Below are positions 8,428 to 15,256 of a DNA stretch of 64,000 nucleotides, piece by piece. Source of the stretch: an uncultured Bacteroidales bacterium (GTDB lineage: Bacteria; Bacteroidota; Bacteroidia; Bacteroidales; Muribaculaceae); the NCBI GenBank assembly GCA_902781045.1, contig CACZHT010000007.1, positions 62,001-126,000 of the forward strand. The letters are read 5' to 3'. Position numbers and translations under genes: made by a program. The notes under the pieces were generated by a model that saw only the letters and a program-made list of their open reading frames with translations, made no database searches and had not been told where the DNA came from. The stretch's first letter is position 1, and every line of letters begins with the position of its first letter.

Positions 8428-8646
8428 ATGGAACGTATAAATCGCATAAAGGCTGTACTGGCGGAAACTGAGCGCACCAGTAAGTGGCTCGCCGAACAAC
8501 TCGACAAAGACCCTGCAACGGTGTCGAAGTGGTGCACCAACACCAGTCAGCCCGACCTGTACACGTTGACCCGCGTGGCCGAGTTGCTCGATGTGGACAT
8601 CCGCACCCTTCTTCGCCCCACAAAAATAGTTAACGCATTTGGCTAA
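8428..8646 (+). CDS. small XRE-type helix-turn-helix regulator (72 aa)
   Basis: 72 residues from ATG 8428, starting MERINRIKAVL; a longer in-frame start at 8365 would lie upstream of the -7 element and is rejected. A classic lambda-repressor-like HTH is visible: SKWLAEQLDKDPATVSKWCT as the helix pair, then QPDLYTLTRVAELLDVDIRTLL. Such tiny Cro-like regulators often sit at the head of restriction or defence operons and control their onset. The Gabija-like nuclease gene follows on the same strand, so this is a likely local repressor or timer. Confidence 0.82.
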   Translation: MERINRIKAVLAETERTSKWLAEQLDKDPATVSKWCTNTSQPDLYTLTRVAELLDVDIRTLLRPTKIVNAFG

Positions 8647-8782
8647 TGATGATGTCACACAAAATATCGGCTATTTTAGAAGTCGCAATCTTGCCTTTGC
8701 TTGTTCTATGGCTAGTTCTTCAAAGTATTGCTCCCCTGCTATTTGTAAGTTTTTTATTCACATATATCAAACGAACGTATTA

Positions 8783-10828
8783 ATGTATCTGTCAACACTT
8801 AAAATTTGGAATTTTAGAAAGTATGGCATTGGCGATAATGGTGCTCCGGGATTAGAAGTCCATTTCCATGAAGGAGTTAATGTCCTGATTGGAGAGAACG
8901 ACTCTGGCAAGACAGCCATTATTGATGCTGTCCGTTATGTGCTCCGTACCAAAAGTGGTGAAACAATATACATGGATGAGAAAGACTTCCATATGATTGG
9001 CAATATTCGTTCAAAGTCATTGAAAATCGAATGCTGGTTTGAAGGTGTTTCAGAGATTGAAGCTGCTCCTTTTCTAGAGTGGATTGGGCTGAAAAAAAGA
9101 GAAGAAGGAATACATTACTGCTTACGTCTTACGTTAAATGCTACAATTCTTGAAGACGGTCGAATATATCCTGTTGTTAAAGCAGGTATGGGTAATCAGG
9201 GCACACCGATGGACGGTAAAGCACGGGATCTACTTAGAGTCGTTTATCTGAAGCCACTGCGTGATGCATTGCAAGATATGACACACGGATATAAGTCACG
9301 TATTGCTCAAATTCTACAAGCTCATAGTCTATTTGGAGACAGCAAAAGAGGTGAGGACGGGAAACACAAACTGGAAAATTTATACCAACAACTGAAGAAG
9401 GAGATAGATGAGTATTTCGACCAGAACAAATCAGATGACGGAAAAGTAATCACAGAAAACATAAATGACATACTTGTAAAACATTTCCTCTTGGCAGGAG
9501 AACAACGTAAAGCATCACTTTCGCTGACAGGTAGTGATCTGATCGATATACTACGGCAGTTAGATTTAGTGCTGGAAAGCAACAAAAGTGGTCTCGGTTC
9601 ATTAAATCTACTTTGTGTTGCAGCAGAATTGCTATTGTTTCTTGAGGAGAAACGCGGTTTGAAGTTAACACTCATTGAGGAATTAGAAGCACACTTGCAT
9701 CCACAATACCAGCTAAGGATGCTAGACTACATTCGTGGCAAAGAGGGATTTGGGCAGTTCATCCTTACTACCCATAGTATAACACTCGCCGCAAATATTC
9801 CACTGCAAAATCTTATCATCTTGAGGGATAATAGAGTTTTTTCCATGGATAAAGAATATACAGAATGTCAAGATGAGGATTACAAGTTCCTTCATCGATT
9901 TCTTGATGCGACAAAATCAAATCTGTTTTTTGCCCGAGGCGTTGTTATGGTTGAGGGGGATTCAGAGAATTTGTTGTTGCCCGCAATCGCAGAAGTATTA
10001 GAAAGACCACTTCATGAACATGGAGTATCCATAGTGAATGTTGGCAGTACTGCTTATAAACGTTATGCAAAGATATTCCAGCGGAAAGATGGTCAGCAGA
10101 TGGGAATTCCTGTAGCAATTGTAACCGACCTAGATGTTAAGAGTATTGAATATTATAAAGATGCGGATGAGGAACGAAAGAGAAAGATTTTACATTGTAC
10201 TGATGATGTTAAATCGGACTTGGAGAAAATCTGTTCATCTGTTGATTTTACAAGTCTGCCTGAGTACATTAAAACTAAAAATGAACTGAATGATTTTATA
10301 ACTCAGCACAAGAAAGCAGGGACAAGAGGCAGAGGAGTAAATAAAAAAGAGCGTGAAGCCGCAATTAAATATTTTGAAAGCAATGCAGCAGAAATAACAG
10401 CAGAGGCCATATCACATTTTCGTCAAAAAAAGGCGGAAGCATTATCTTCTATATATCCAAATGATGACATAAAATTGTTCGTTGCAAAGAACTGGACGCT
10501 GGAGTATGAGATTGCCAAAAGCGCTTTATTTAAAGAATTGGCAATGGCTGTACTTTTGGCTAAAGAAGAGCAAGCTGGGAAAACAATTAATGTAGAGGAT
10601 GCAAAGAAGACAGTTGATGATAAATATGGAGACATTACAAATGATTCAGTGGCATACGAGATATTCAAGCCGATCAATGATGGTGTCGTATCTAAAGCAA
10701 TAGTGGCTCAATACCTTGCAGAGATATTGGTGTCTGAACCGGCATTTTATAAAACTGTGTTTGAAGCTGACGAGCATTTGGCCTATCTAGTTGAAGCTAT
10801 CAAGCATGTAACTCCAAAGAAAGCATGA
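8783..10828 (+). CDS. GajA-like OLD-family ATPase/TOPRIM nuclease
   Basis: 681 residues from ATG 8783. A longer frame opens at a TTG (8639) that overlaps the HTH gene and encodes a non-conserved leader, so the internal ATG is preferred. Walker A GENDSGKT lies at 37-44, followed by an ABC-like EELEAHLHPQ Walker B and a TTHS switch. A TOPRIM domain follows, with VEGDSE near residue 390 and TDLD near 448. This is the OLD architecture. Class 2 OLD proteins lie next to UvrD helicases and are known as GajA in Gabija, where they nick DNA when nucleotides are depleted. The ATGA overlap with the helicase gene supports that pairing. Confidence 0.85.
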   Translation: MYLSTLKIWNFRKYGIGDNGAPGLEVHFHEGVNVLIGENDSGKTAIIDAVRYVLRTKSGETIYMDEKDFHMIGNIRSKSLKIECWFEGVSEIEAAPFLEWIGLKKREEGIHYCLRLTLNATILEDGRIYPVVKAGMGNQGTPMDGKARDLLRVVYLKPLRDALQDMTHGYKSRIAQILQAHSLFGDSKRGEDGKHKLENLYQQLKKEIDEYFDQNKSDDGKVITENINDILVKHFLLAGEQRKASLSLTGSDLIDILRQLDLVLESNKSGLGSLNLLCVAAELLLFLEEKRGLKLTLIEELEAHLHPQYQLRMLDYIRGKEGFGQFILTTHSITLAANIPLQNLIILRDNRVFSMDKEYTECQDEDYKFLHRFLDATKSNLFFARGVVMVEGDSENLLLPAIAEVLERPLHEHGVSIVNVGSTAYKRYAKIFQRKDGQQMGIPVAIVTDLDVKSIEYYKDADEERKRKILHCTDDVKSDLEKICSSVDFTSLPEYIKTKNELNDFITQHKKAGTRGRGVNKKEREAAIKYFESNAAEITAEAISHFRQKKAEALSSIYPNDDIKLFVAKNWTLEYEIAKSALFKELAMAVLLAKEEQAGKTINVEDAKKTVDDKYGDITNDSVAYEIFKPINDGVVSKAIVAQYLAEILVSEPAFYKTVFEADEHLAYLVEAIKHVTPKKA

Positions 10829-12855
10829 TACCTTTTGCAACAAACGACGAAATACGCACAGCACATGATTTGTTGCTGCCTGGTCGACCTTTTTTCGAAG
10901 AGGACAAAATTGAAGTAATCCAATGCAATGAATCTCGTGACATTAAAGCATGTCCAGGGAGCGGGAAAACTACCGTACTACTCGCCAAGTTGTTAATACT
11001 CTCTAATAGAATGCCTTTTTCAGATGGCTCTGGTGTATGCGTGTTGACCCATACTAATGTCGCTATTGACGAAATTAAAGCCCGTTTTGGAGGGAAAGCT
11101 GATTTACTATTTAGTTATCCGAATTTCTGTGGAACTATCCAGTCTTTTGTGGACAGGTTTCTTGCAATCCCCTTTTTTAATTCTTTTTCAGGAAAACCTT
11201 TAGTTGATATTAGTGATGACAGGGCAGACGCTATAATAAAGAGAGAGTTTGCAGTGCGCTTTAGTCAATTAACGTGTGAAAAGAGGAAATCTTTATATAA
11301 ATTGGTAGATATAGACCAACATAAACATGGTGGCGTGGTTAATTGGCATGATGTTCATGCTGAAATAGAGAAAGTAGTAAGAGAATCATACTATGATTTT
11401 TACGCAAAGAAATATTACCGACATTACGGAAACACCAAGAGTATAGCTGCAAAATCAAGGCATGATTCCACAAGATATTTATTCTTTAAAGATGTGCGAA
11501 GAGCAGCACAATATGAGGGTGTTCTCAAGTTTGAAGATGCTTTTTCAATAGCATTTGCGTATAGTCAGATGTTGCCTGAAATTAAAGATGTATTTGCAAC
11601 TCGTTTCAAATATGTGTTCATTGACGAGGTCCAAGATAGCAGCCAGTTACAACTTGCGTTGTTAGAAAAGGTGTTTGATCGGCAACAAATAGTGGTTCAA
11701 CGTTTTGGCGACCCTTATCAAGCTATATATAATACTGAAAGGGATTGCGTATGGGCCCCTATAAATCCTTTACCGCTGAATCGGAGTAAGCGTTTCGGTT
11801 CTGCTATTGCTAATGTATTAAGATTTGTCTGTGTTGAAGATAATAGAGGGTTAGATGGGAGCAATGAGGTGCATTCCGTAAAGCCTGTGATGTTGGTTTA
11901 TACTGATGGCAAAAAAGTGCTTCCAGCATTTGCCAAATTGTTGAGAGAAAAAACAGTTAATGGTGTTCCTATCATAGATATAGCAAAGAATGAACAAAAG
12001 AAAGATTCGTTACATCGTATAAATATTAAGGCAATTGGATTTGTTGGCAAAGAAAAAGTAGTTGACGGAGAATCACAAACTATCCATTATTATTTTCCTC
12101 AGTTTGAAAATAAAACTATTGCTAAAAGACCTTTTAATGAACAGACTAATCTAAATACATTCCTTCAGAAAAATGCAATTGAAGATACCCCGCAAGATTA
12201 TAGAAGTCGCATATTAGATGCTTTGGCTGCAATTTTGGTTAGAGCGAATGTTAAGAAAGACAATGGAAGATCTTTTTCAAAGAAGTCCATGTTGGAGTAT
12301 CTTGAATCGAATGCTCCAGATTTGTTTGGCAAACTGAATATAAAATTATCAGAATGGATTTTGAAATTATTAAGATCGGATTTTAGTGTTGATTCGGATG
12401 TTTTTGATGATGTGAAGGCATTTATTTCAACGGACTTTGCTCAGGCTTTTGGTTTTATGACGGAGATAGGATCTGTGCAACAGTTCTTGAAGAAAAATGA
12501 TGAAGAGTTTTATATGATAAAGAATGAAGAGCAGAGCCATAATGTATATAGAGACAGCGAACTGGAAATTGAAGTTGCTACTGTTCATTCTGTGAAAGGA
12601 GAAACTCATGTTGCAACTCTATTCTTGGAAACAAAAAACTATAAGTATGAAAGTGAACATTTTGGTGCGCAGCTTTGCGGCGAGCCTTATGTTCATAGAG
12701 TTGGAGAAAAGCATGTGTTACCATCATTAAAAGTGGCATATGTGGCATTAAGTCGACCTAAGTATCTATTGGCTTATGCCATACACAAGGACCGATTTGA
12801 TAGGCTAGATAGGCCTAAGTTGGAGAGTATTTGGGAAGTTAAATATTTGGAATAG
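10825..12855 (+). CDS. GajB-like UvrD/REP superfamily 1 helicase
   Basis: 676 residues, starting inside the stop of the nuclease gene (ATGA). Motifs: Walker A CPGSGKTT near residues 44-51, DEVQD near 267, motif V as ATVHSVKGETH and motif VI as YVALSRPKYLL near the end. The protein is clearly longer than the roughly 500 residues I remember for GajB, with extra sequence between the DEVQD and motif V halves. It probably acts with the OLD nuclease as the sensor or partner helicase of a Gabija-like system. No AddB/RecB nuclease motif is seen. Confidence 0.83.
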   Translation: MIPFATNDEIRTAHDLLLPGRPFFEEDKIEVIQCNESRDIKACPGSGKTTVLLAKLLILSNRMPFSDGSGVCVLTHTNVAIDEIKARFGGKADLLFSYPNFCGTIQSFVDRFLAIPFFNSFSGKPLVDISDDRADAIIKREFAVRFSQLTCEKRKSLYKLVDIDQHKHGGVVNWHDVHAEIEKVVRESYYDFYAKKYYRHYGNTKSIAAKSRHDSTRYLFFKDVRRAAQYEGVLKFEDAFSIAFAYSQMLPEIKDVFATRFKYVFIDEVQDSSQLQLALLEKVFDRQQIVVQRFGDPYQAIYNTERDCVWAPINPLPLNRSKRFGSAIANVLRFVCVEDNRGLDGSNEVHSVKPVMLVYTDGKKVLPAFAKLLREKTVNGVPIIDIAKNEQKKDSLHRINIKAIGFVGKEKVVDGESQTIHYYFPQFENKTIAKRPFNEQTNLNTFLQKNAIEDTPQDYRSRILDALAAILVRANVKKDNGRSFSKKSMLEYLESNAPDLFGKLNIKLSEWILKLLRSDFSVDSDVFDDVKAFISTDFAQAFGFMTEIGSVQQFLKKNDEEFYMIKNEEQSHNVYRDSELEIEVATVHSVKGETHVATLFLETKNYKYESEHFGAQLCGEPYVHRVGEKHVLPSLKVAYVALSRPKYLLAYAIHKDRFDRLDRPKLESIWEVKYLE

Positions 12856-13042
12856 GAAGTGTCGCAAAATGGCGGTTTTGTAGTTGGAAATGTTGATGTT
12901 ATTGCCGCATACTACAGTTCTATAGTAAGTAATAAATTGATAATCAGCGCTTCCGTTTCAACAAGTTTGTCATTTTCATAATGTACTAAGAATCGGTATC
13001 TGGCATAGATTTCTACCGCGTTTAATGATTATTTGAACAGAG
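12856..13042. other. intergenic gap after the Gabija-like operon
   Basis: No ORF, clear promoter or terminator with a T-tract. Only a short TACTA/TAGTA palindrome near 12911-12928 is visible. The gap separates the plus-strand defence genes from the minus-strand tRNA array. Confidence 0.5.
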
Positions 13043-13113
13043 TGAGGAGTCGGATTCGAACCGATGAATGACAGTTTTGCAGACAGCCCCCTTGAACCGC
13101 TCGGGCATCCTCA
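13043..13113 (-). tRNA. tRNA-like, anticodon GCA (Cys), serine-like D arm
   Basis: The last member of the minus-strand array. The acceptor TGAGGAT/CTCCTCA pairs at six of seven positions. The anticodon loop is CTGCAAA (GCA, Cys) on a stem with one mismatch. The T loop is TTCGAAT with CGG/CCG stem. The D-arm segment CCCGAGCGGTTCAAGGGG resembles tRNA-Ser rather than tRNA-Cys. No CCA is encoded. Confidence 0.6.
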
Positions 13114-13120
13114 CAGATTG

Positions 13121-13259
13121 TGCATCAGGATGAATTCAACCGAATGAGCAGCGTCAAGATTGCTTGAACATTGCTGAGTCGCGTGTGAGGAAGCCAAAAG
13201 GCAACTCACCGTCCCACAGTTTAGAAAACCGTTGCTCTATTCGCTGAGCTACCGGAGCA
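13121..13259 (-). tRNA. tRNA-like, anticodon TCT (Arg), with about 70-nt variable region
   Basis: The 5' half is a normal tRNA: TAGCTCAG D arm with AGAGC closing, then anticodon arm ACGGT-TTTCTAA-ACTGT (TCT, Arg). Instead of a T arm, about 70 nt follow (13146-13215) before a T-arm-like TTCGGTTGAATTC. The acceptor ends pair only partly (TGC/GCA plus two more). The insert aligns with that of the Asn gene: shared ACG, GAG, TTGCC, GGC, TCCTC, CGCGA and GCAA blocks in order. 3' boundary approximate. Confidence 0.5.
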
Positions 13260-13267
13260 TCATTGGC

Positions 13268-13337
13268 AGCCTCACCAAGATTCGAACTTGGAGCAACGGC
13301 TCCAAAAACCGTTGTGTTGCCGATTGCACTGTGAGGC
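13268..13337 (-). tRNA. tRNA-like, anticodon TTG (Gln)
   Basis: The acceptor GCCTCA/TGAGGC pairs fully over six bases. The anticodon arm is ACGGT-TTTTGGA-GCCGT (TTG, Gln) and the T arm CCAAG-TTCGAAT-CTTGG is perfect. The D stem is reduced to GTG/CAC with a CAATCGGCAA loop and the usual U8 is absent. Short (about 70 nt). Confidence 0.68.
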
Positions 13338-13344
13338 AATTTGC

Positions 13345-13489
13345 TGGGATGGAGAATTTTGAACCGACTGAGCAGTGAGTGCAAAGCCATGCTTGAATGG
13401 GCTTTGCCGATTCGCGGCGGAGGACGCCATTAGGCAAATCTCGGCGTGATGATTAACAGTCATCTGCTCTGCCTCTGAGCTACATCCCA
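13345..13489 (-). tRNA. tRNA-like, anticodon GTT (Asn), with 79-nt variable region
   Basis: TGGGATG and CATCCCA form a perfect 7-bp acceptor although 131 nt apart. The D arm is TAGCTCAG...GAGC and the anticodon arm GATGA-CTGTTAA-TCATC (GTT, Asn) is perfect. The T loop is TTCAAAA on a very poor stem. Between anticodon and T arms lie 79 nt (13369-13447; normal is 4-5) that fold into two hairpins. One has a GCC-TAAT-GGC tip; the other pairs GCAAAGCC with GGCTTTGC. The length is 145 nt, yet the spacing to both neighbours is 7-10 nt, as elsewhere in the array. Confidence 0.6.
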
Positions 13490-13499
13490 AAGTTTTTTG

Positions 13500-13574
13500 T
13501 GACCCCGTTGGGCTTTGCTCCCACGACTCTCACATTAAAAGTGTGATACTCTGTTGGACTGAGTTACGGAGTCA
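13500..13574 (-). tRNA. tRNA-like, anticodon TTT (Lys), non-canonical T loop
   Basis: The acceptor TGACTCC/GGGGTCA is paired with one G-U. The anticodon arm TCACA-CTTTTAA-TGTGA is perfect (TTT, Lys). The T stem TGGG/CCCA encloses AGCAAAG: C56, R57 and A58 are kept, but the near-universal T54-T55 is AG. Such a T loop is unusual for a working elongator tRNA. Confidence 0.65.
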
Positions 13575-13581
13575 GTCTTGT

Positions 13582-13654
13582 AGCGTCAACGGGACTCGAA
13601 CCCGTAATCTTCGCCTTGAAAGAGCGACGAGTTGACCTGTTACTCTATAACGCC
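13582..13654 (-). tRNA. tRNA-like, anticodon TTC (Glu)
   Basis: The most canonical member. Acceptor GGCGTTA/TGACGCT (two G-U), D stem GAG/CTC, anticodon arm TCGCT-CTTTCAA-GGCGA (TTC, Glu) and T arm ACGGG-TTCGAGT-CCCGT. 73 nt, no encoded CCA. Confidence 0.78.
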
Positions 13655-13660
13655 ATTTGC

Positions 13661-13732
13661 AGGGTATACGGGAGTTGAACCCGCTCCGTACGCCGTGACA
13701 GGGCGACATCTTAACCGTTTGACCTATACCCT
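13661..13732 (-). tRNA. tRNA-like, anticodon GTC (Asp)
   Basis: The acceptor AGGGTAT/ATACCCT is perfect. The anticodon arm CGCC-CTGTCAC-GGCG reads GTC (Asp). The T arm is GCGGG-TTCAACT-CCCGT. The D stem GTC/GAT encloses an AAACGGTTAA loop. Position 8 is A, not the usual U. 72 nt. Confidence 0.75.
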
Positions 13733-13742
13733 AAATTTTGCA

Positions 13743-13880
13743 GGAGCAGAAGGGTTCGAACCTTCGACCTTCGGTTTCGATAAACTGCTCTCGCTCGAAA
13801 GAACATGAGCAGGCTCAGTTCTTTGCTCGCTTACCCGCAGTTTTGCAGTGCGTCCCCTTCACCAACTTGGGTAATCCTCC
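13743..13880 (-). tRNA. tRNA-like, probable anticodon GCA (Cys), class-II-like with 70-nt variable region
   Basis: First gene of the array. The acceptor GGAGGAT/CTGCTCC pairs at five of seven positions and the T arm GAAGG-TTCGAAC-CCTTC is perfect. The anticodon region CGCA-CTGCAAAAC-TGCG has an enlarged loop; with T33 before it the anticodon is GCA (Cys), but shifting the stem would give CAA (Leu). The 70-nt variable region (13766-13835) holds a hairpin AAAGAAC-TGAG/CTCA-GTTCTTT. The D arm resembles class II tRNAs (Tyr or Ser). Confidence 0.5.
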
Positions 13881-13902
13881 GTTGTTTTTCTTTTTCACGC
13901 TG

Positions 13903-13910
13903 CAAAGGTA
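13903..13910 (-). promoter_or_regulatory. -7 element of the tRNA-array promoter
   Basis: TACCTTTG on the minus strand, 23 nt before the first tRNA-like gene; a convincing -33 box is not seen at the usual spacing. With gaps of only 6-10 nt between the eight genes, one transcript from here is the simplest reading. Confidence 0.45.
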
Positions 13911-13996
13911 TAATGCCCGACTGCAGCCTTTTTGCGTTCCAAAAATAATCTGCACTTTTTTCTAAAAAATAGTGCGGTTAAAGCCTTTTTTGAATG

Positions 13997-14034
13997 AATG
14001 CCCCGGCTTTAATGACCACAAAAAGTCGGGGCAT
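13997..14034 (-). terminator. strong hairpin after the WYL-less regulator gene
   Basis: AATGCCCCGGCTTT and AAAGTCGGGGCATT form a 14-bp stem with one G-T pair right after the stop of the regulator gene (minus). A T-run is lacking on the minus side, so it may be a processing or stability hairpin. Confidence 0.45.
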
Positions 14035-14037
14035 TGA

Positions 14038-14448
14038 CTATTCGTGAATGAGTAGGGTGGTGAGACGTTCTCTCACTTGAGCAAGAATCTGCTTCACATC
14101 CTCGAGATTAGCCGTTTCGCTGCTGAGCAGCTGGATGGCGCGGAGCAGCAGGGTGCAGTCGTCATCGGTGAGCGGCATGTCGCTGATCGAGTAATTCGGG
14201 TCGGCGTAGCGGTAATAAATCTTGTCGTACACCTCAATGGGGGCGTTGTAGCCCAACTTGTCCGACCGCATGATTTGGAGGTCGCCCTGCACGGTGCGCA
14301 GCGACACCCCCTTCACGATGCCCTCCATGTCGTAGAGGGCGTCGGAGCACGCCTCGACCAGGTCGTCGATGGTCCACCTCCGGTACGGGTTCCGCAGGCA
14401 GCGGTCTATTGTCTTGTAGCGAATCAACGCATTCTTGTTTGCTGGCAT
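14038..14448 (-). CDS. HTH regulator resembling the N-terminal part of WYL-domain proteins (136 aa)
   Basis: 136 residues. The sequence MPANKNALIRYKTIDRCL, TIDDLVEACSDAL and SLRTVQGDLQIMRSD is the winged-HTH front of the Bacteroidota WYL regulators I know, which normally continue for another 150-200 residues with a ligand-binding WYL domain. Here the protein stops at residue 136 after LTTLLIHE, immediately before a strong hairpin. WYL regulators frequently govern defence islands and sense nucleotides or nucleic acid. Either the gene lost its sensor domain or this is a stand-alone DNA-binding variant acting on the adjacent island. Confidence 0.7.
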   Translation of the reverse strand: MPANKNALIRYKTIDRCLRNPYRRWTIDDLVEACSDALYDMEGIVKGVSLRTVQGDLQIMRSDKLGYNAPIEVYDKIYYRYADPNYSISDMPLTDDDCTLLLRAIQLLSSETANLEDVKQILAQVRERLTTLLIHE

Positions 14449-14621
14449 TATCGTGTGTAATACTTTTATCGTTCATAACTCCGGTTGGTTAAAATGTGTA
14501 AACATCTGGCTGACAGGGTCGCTGCCATGTGCCGCATATCGAACTCTCGTAAAACTGTTTCATCGTAATCTGTCTTTGCATACCACTAATGGTGCTGATA
14601 ATAAATGAGTGAAAATGAAAA

Positions 14622-14663
14622 AGTGGTTGGGAAGTGTGCTTTTGCCTTGACTTCCCAACCACT
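14622..14663 (-). terminator. intrinsic terminator of the 52-codon gene
   Basis: The arms 14622-14634 and 14651-14663 are perfect 13-nt complements (AGTGGTTGGGAAG / CTTCCCAACCACT) around a 16-nt loop, followed on the minus strand by TTTTTCATTTT. Confidence 0.7.
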
Positions 14664-14693
14664 CTGTGTGTTGTGTCTCGTGTTGATTATGCG

Positions 14694-14852
14694 TCAACTC
14701 GCGGGTCGACCTGTGTCGCCATGCATAATCCGGGAAGTCTTGAAGCCATCGGGCGCAAAAATGTCTGTTGAGAGTATGTGACGATAGCCTTCAAAGCACC
14801 ATTTGCTCTGATTGCGTCCGTTGGTTAATATGTCAACTCTCTGTTTCAGCAT
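14694..14852 (-). CDS. small unknown protein (52 aa) in its own transcription unit
   Basis: The ATG at 14852 is about 32 nt after the predicted start site of a consensus promoter (14891-14922), and the stop is 30 nt before a strong terminator. This makes a tidy monocistronic unit of about 270 nt. A longer frame (to 14933) would start upstream of the promoter and is rejected. The peptide has basic and aromatic residues (WCFEGYRHIL, APDGFKTS), no signal peptide and no membrane segment. I do not recognise the family. It could be a small regulator, an anti-defence or toxin-like peptide, or the RNA itself may be functional. Confidence 0.5.
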   Translation of the reverse strand: MLKQRVDILTNGRNQSKWCFEGYRHILSTDIFAPDGFKTSRIMHGDTGRPAS

Positions 14853-14890
14853 TTCTGCGTTTTTAATGTCGTTTTTCGTTTTTTCGGCTG

Positions 14891-14922
14891 CAAAATTACA
14901 ACGATTATCTCTTCTCGCCAAA
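14891..14922 (-). promoter_or_regulatory. consensus Bacteroidota promoter (minus)
   Basis: On the minus strand TTTG (14922-14919), 20 nt, then TAATTTTG (14898-14891): an exact match in boxes and spacing. It drives the 52-codon unit. Confidence 0.75.
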
Positions 14923-15256
14923 TTTCTCGCCAACTATTTTTATGCCTTAATTCCCTTATACACAAAGTATATAACAAATTGGTGCCGCATAATCGCCGAC
15001 AAAGGTACAACCCTTGACCGCAGCCTATTTGCGTAGCAAGAAAAAATTTTTTCAATCGTTCCCGATTGGGTTCAGCACGATGTAATTTTTAGAGGGGGGG
15101 GCGGTAGTGCTGCCGGGTGGGCGGCCTGTCGGGGAATGCACGCAAGACATGACCTAGAGCAATGGCTGGAGTTAATAAATTAACCCTTTAGCCTCCGATG
15201 GTATCTCTTACGTTTGGTGACACTGCGGGTGTGAACGCAGGGGCTATGGGCTACAA
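14923..15256. other. island-core boundary region without genes
   Basis: No supported ORF. Features seen are a minus-strand TACCTTTG at about 14999-15006 and an 8-nt G run near 15093-15101 followed by GC-rich sequence. No integrase, IS end or direct repeat is visible. Base composition changes here from A+T-rich (left) to GC-rich (right). Confidence 0.45.

Noticed and set aside
8639-8782. 48-codon N-terminal extension of the GajA-like protein
   Set aside because: It starts at a TTG overlapping the HTH gene and precedes the normal family start at ATG 8783.
13369-13447. Group I or II intron in tRNA-Asn
   Set aside because: The insert is only 79 nt, lacks catalytic core segments and is not in the anticodon loop.
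13138-13490. Small minus-strand ORFs across the tRNA array
   Set aside because: They run through paired tRNA arms and change frame between genes; no protein features.
13041-13890. CRISPR array
   Set aside because: The repeated TTCGAA/TCGAACC-type motifs are T-loop sequences of the tRNA-like genes, with no constant repeat or uniform spacers.
15085-15110. G-rich run as a possible quadruplex or phase-variable tract
   Set aside because: A single G run without the four spaced tracts of a quadruplex and not within or just upstream of a gene; left as a note only.
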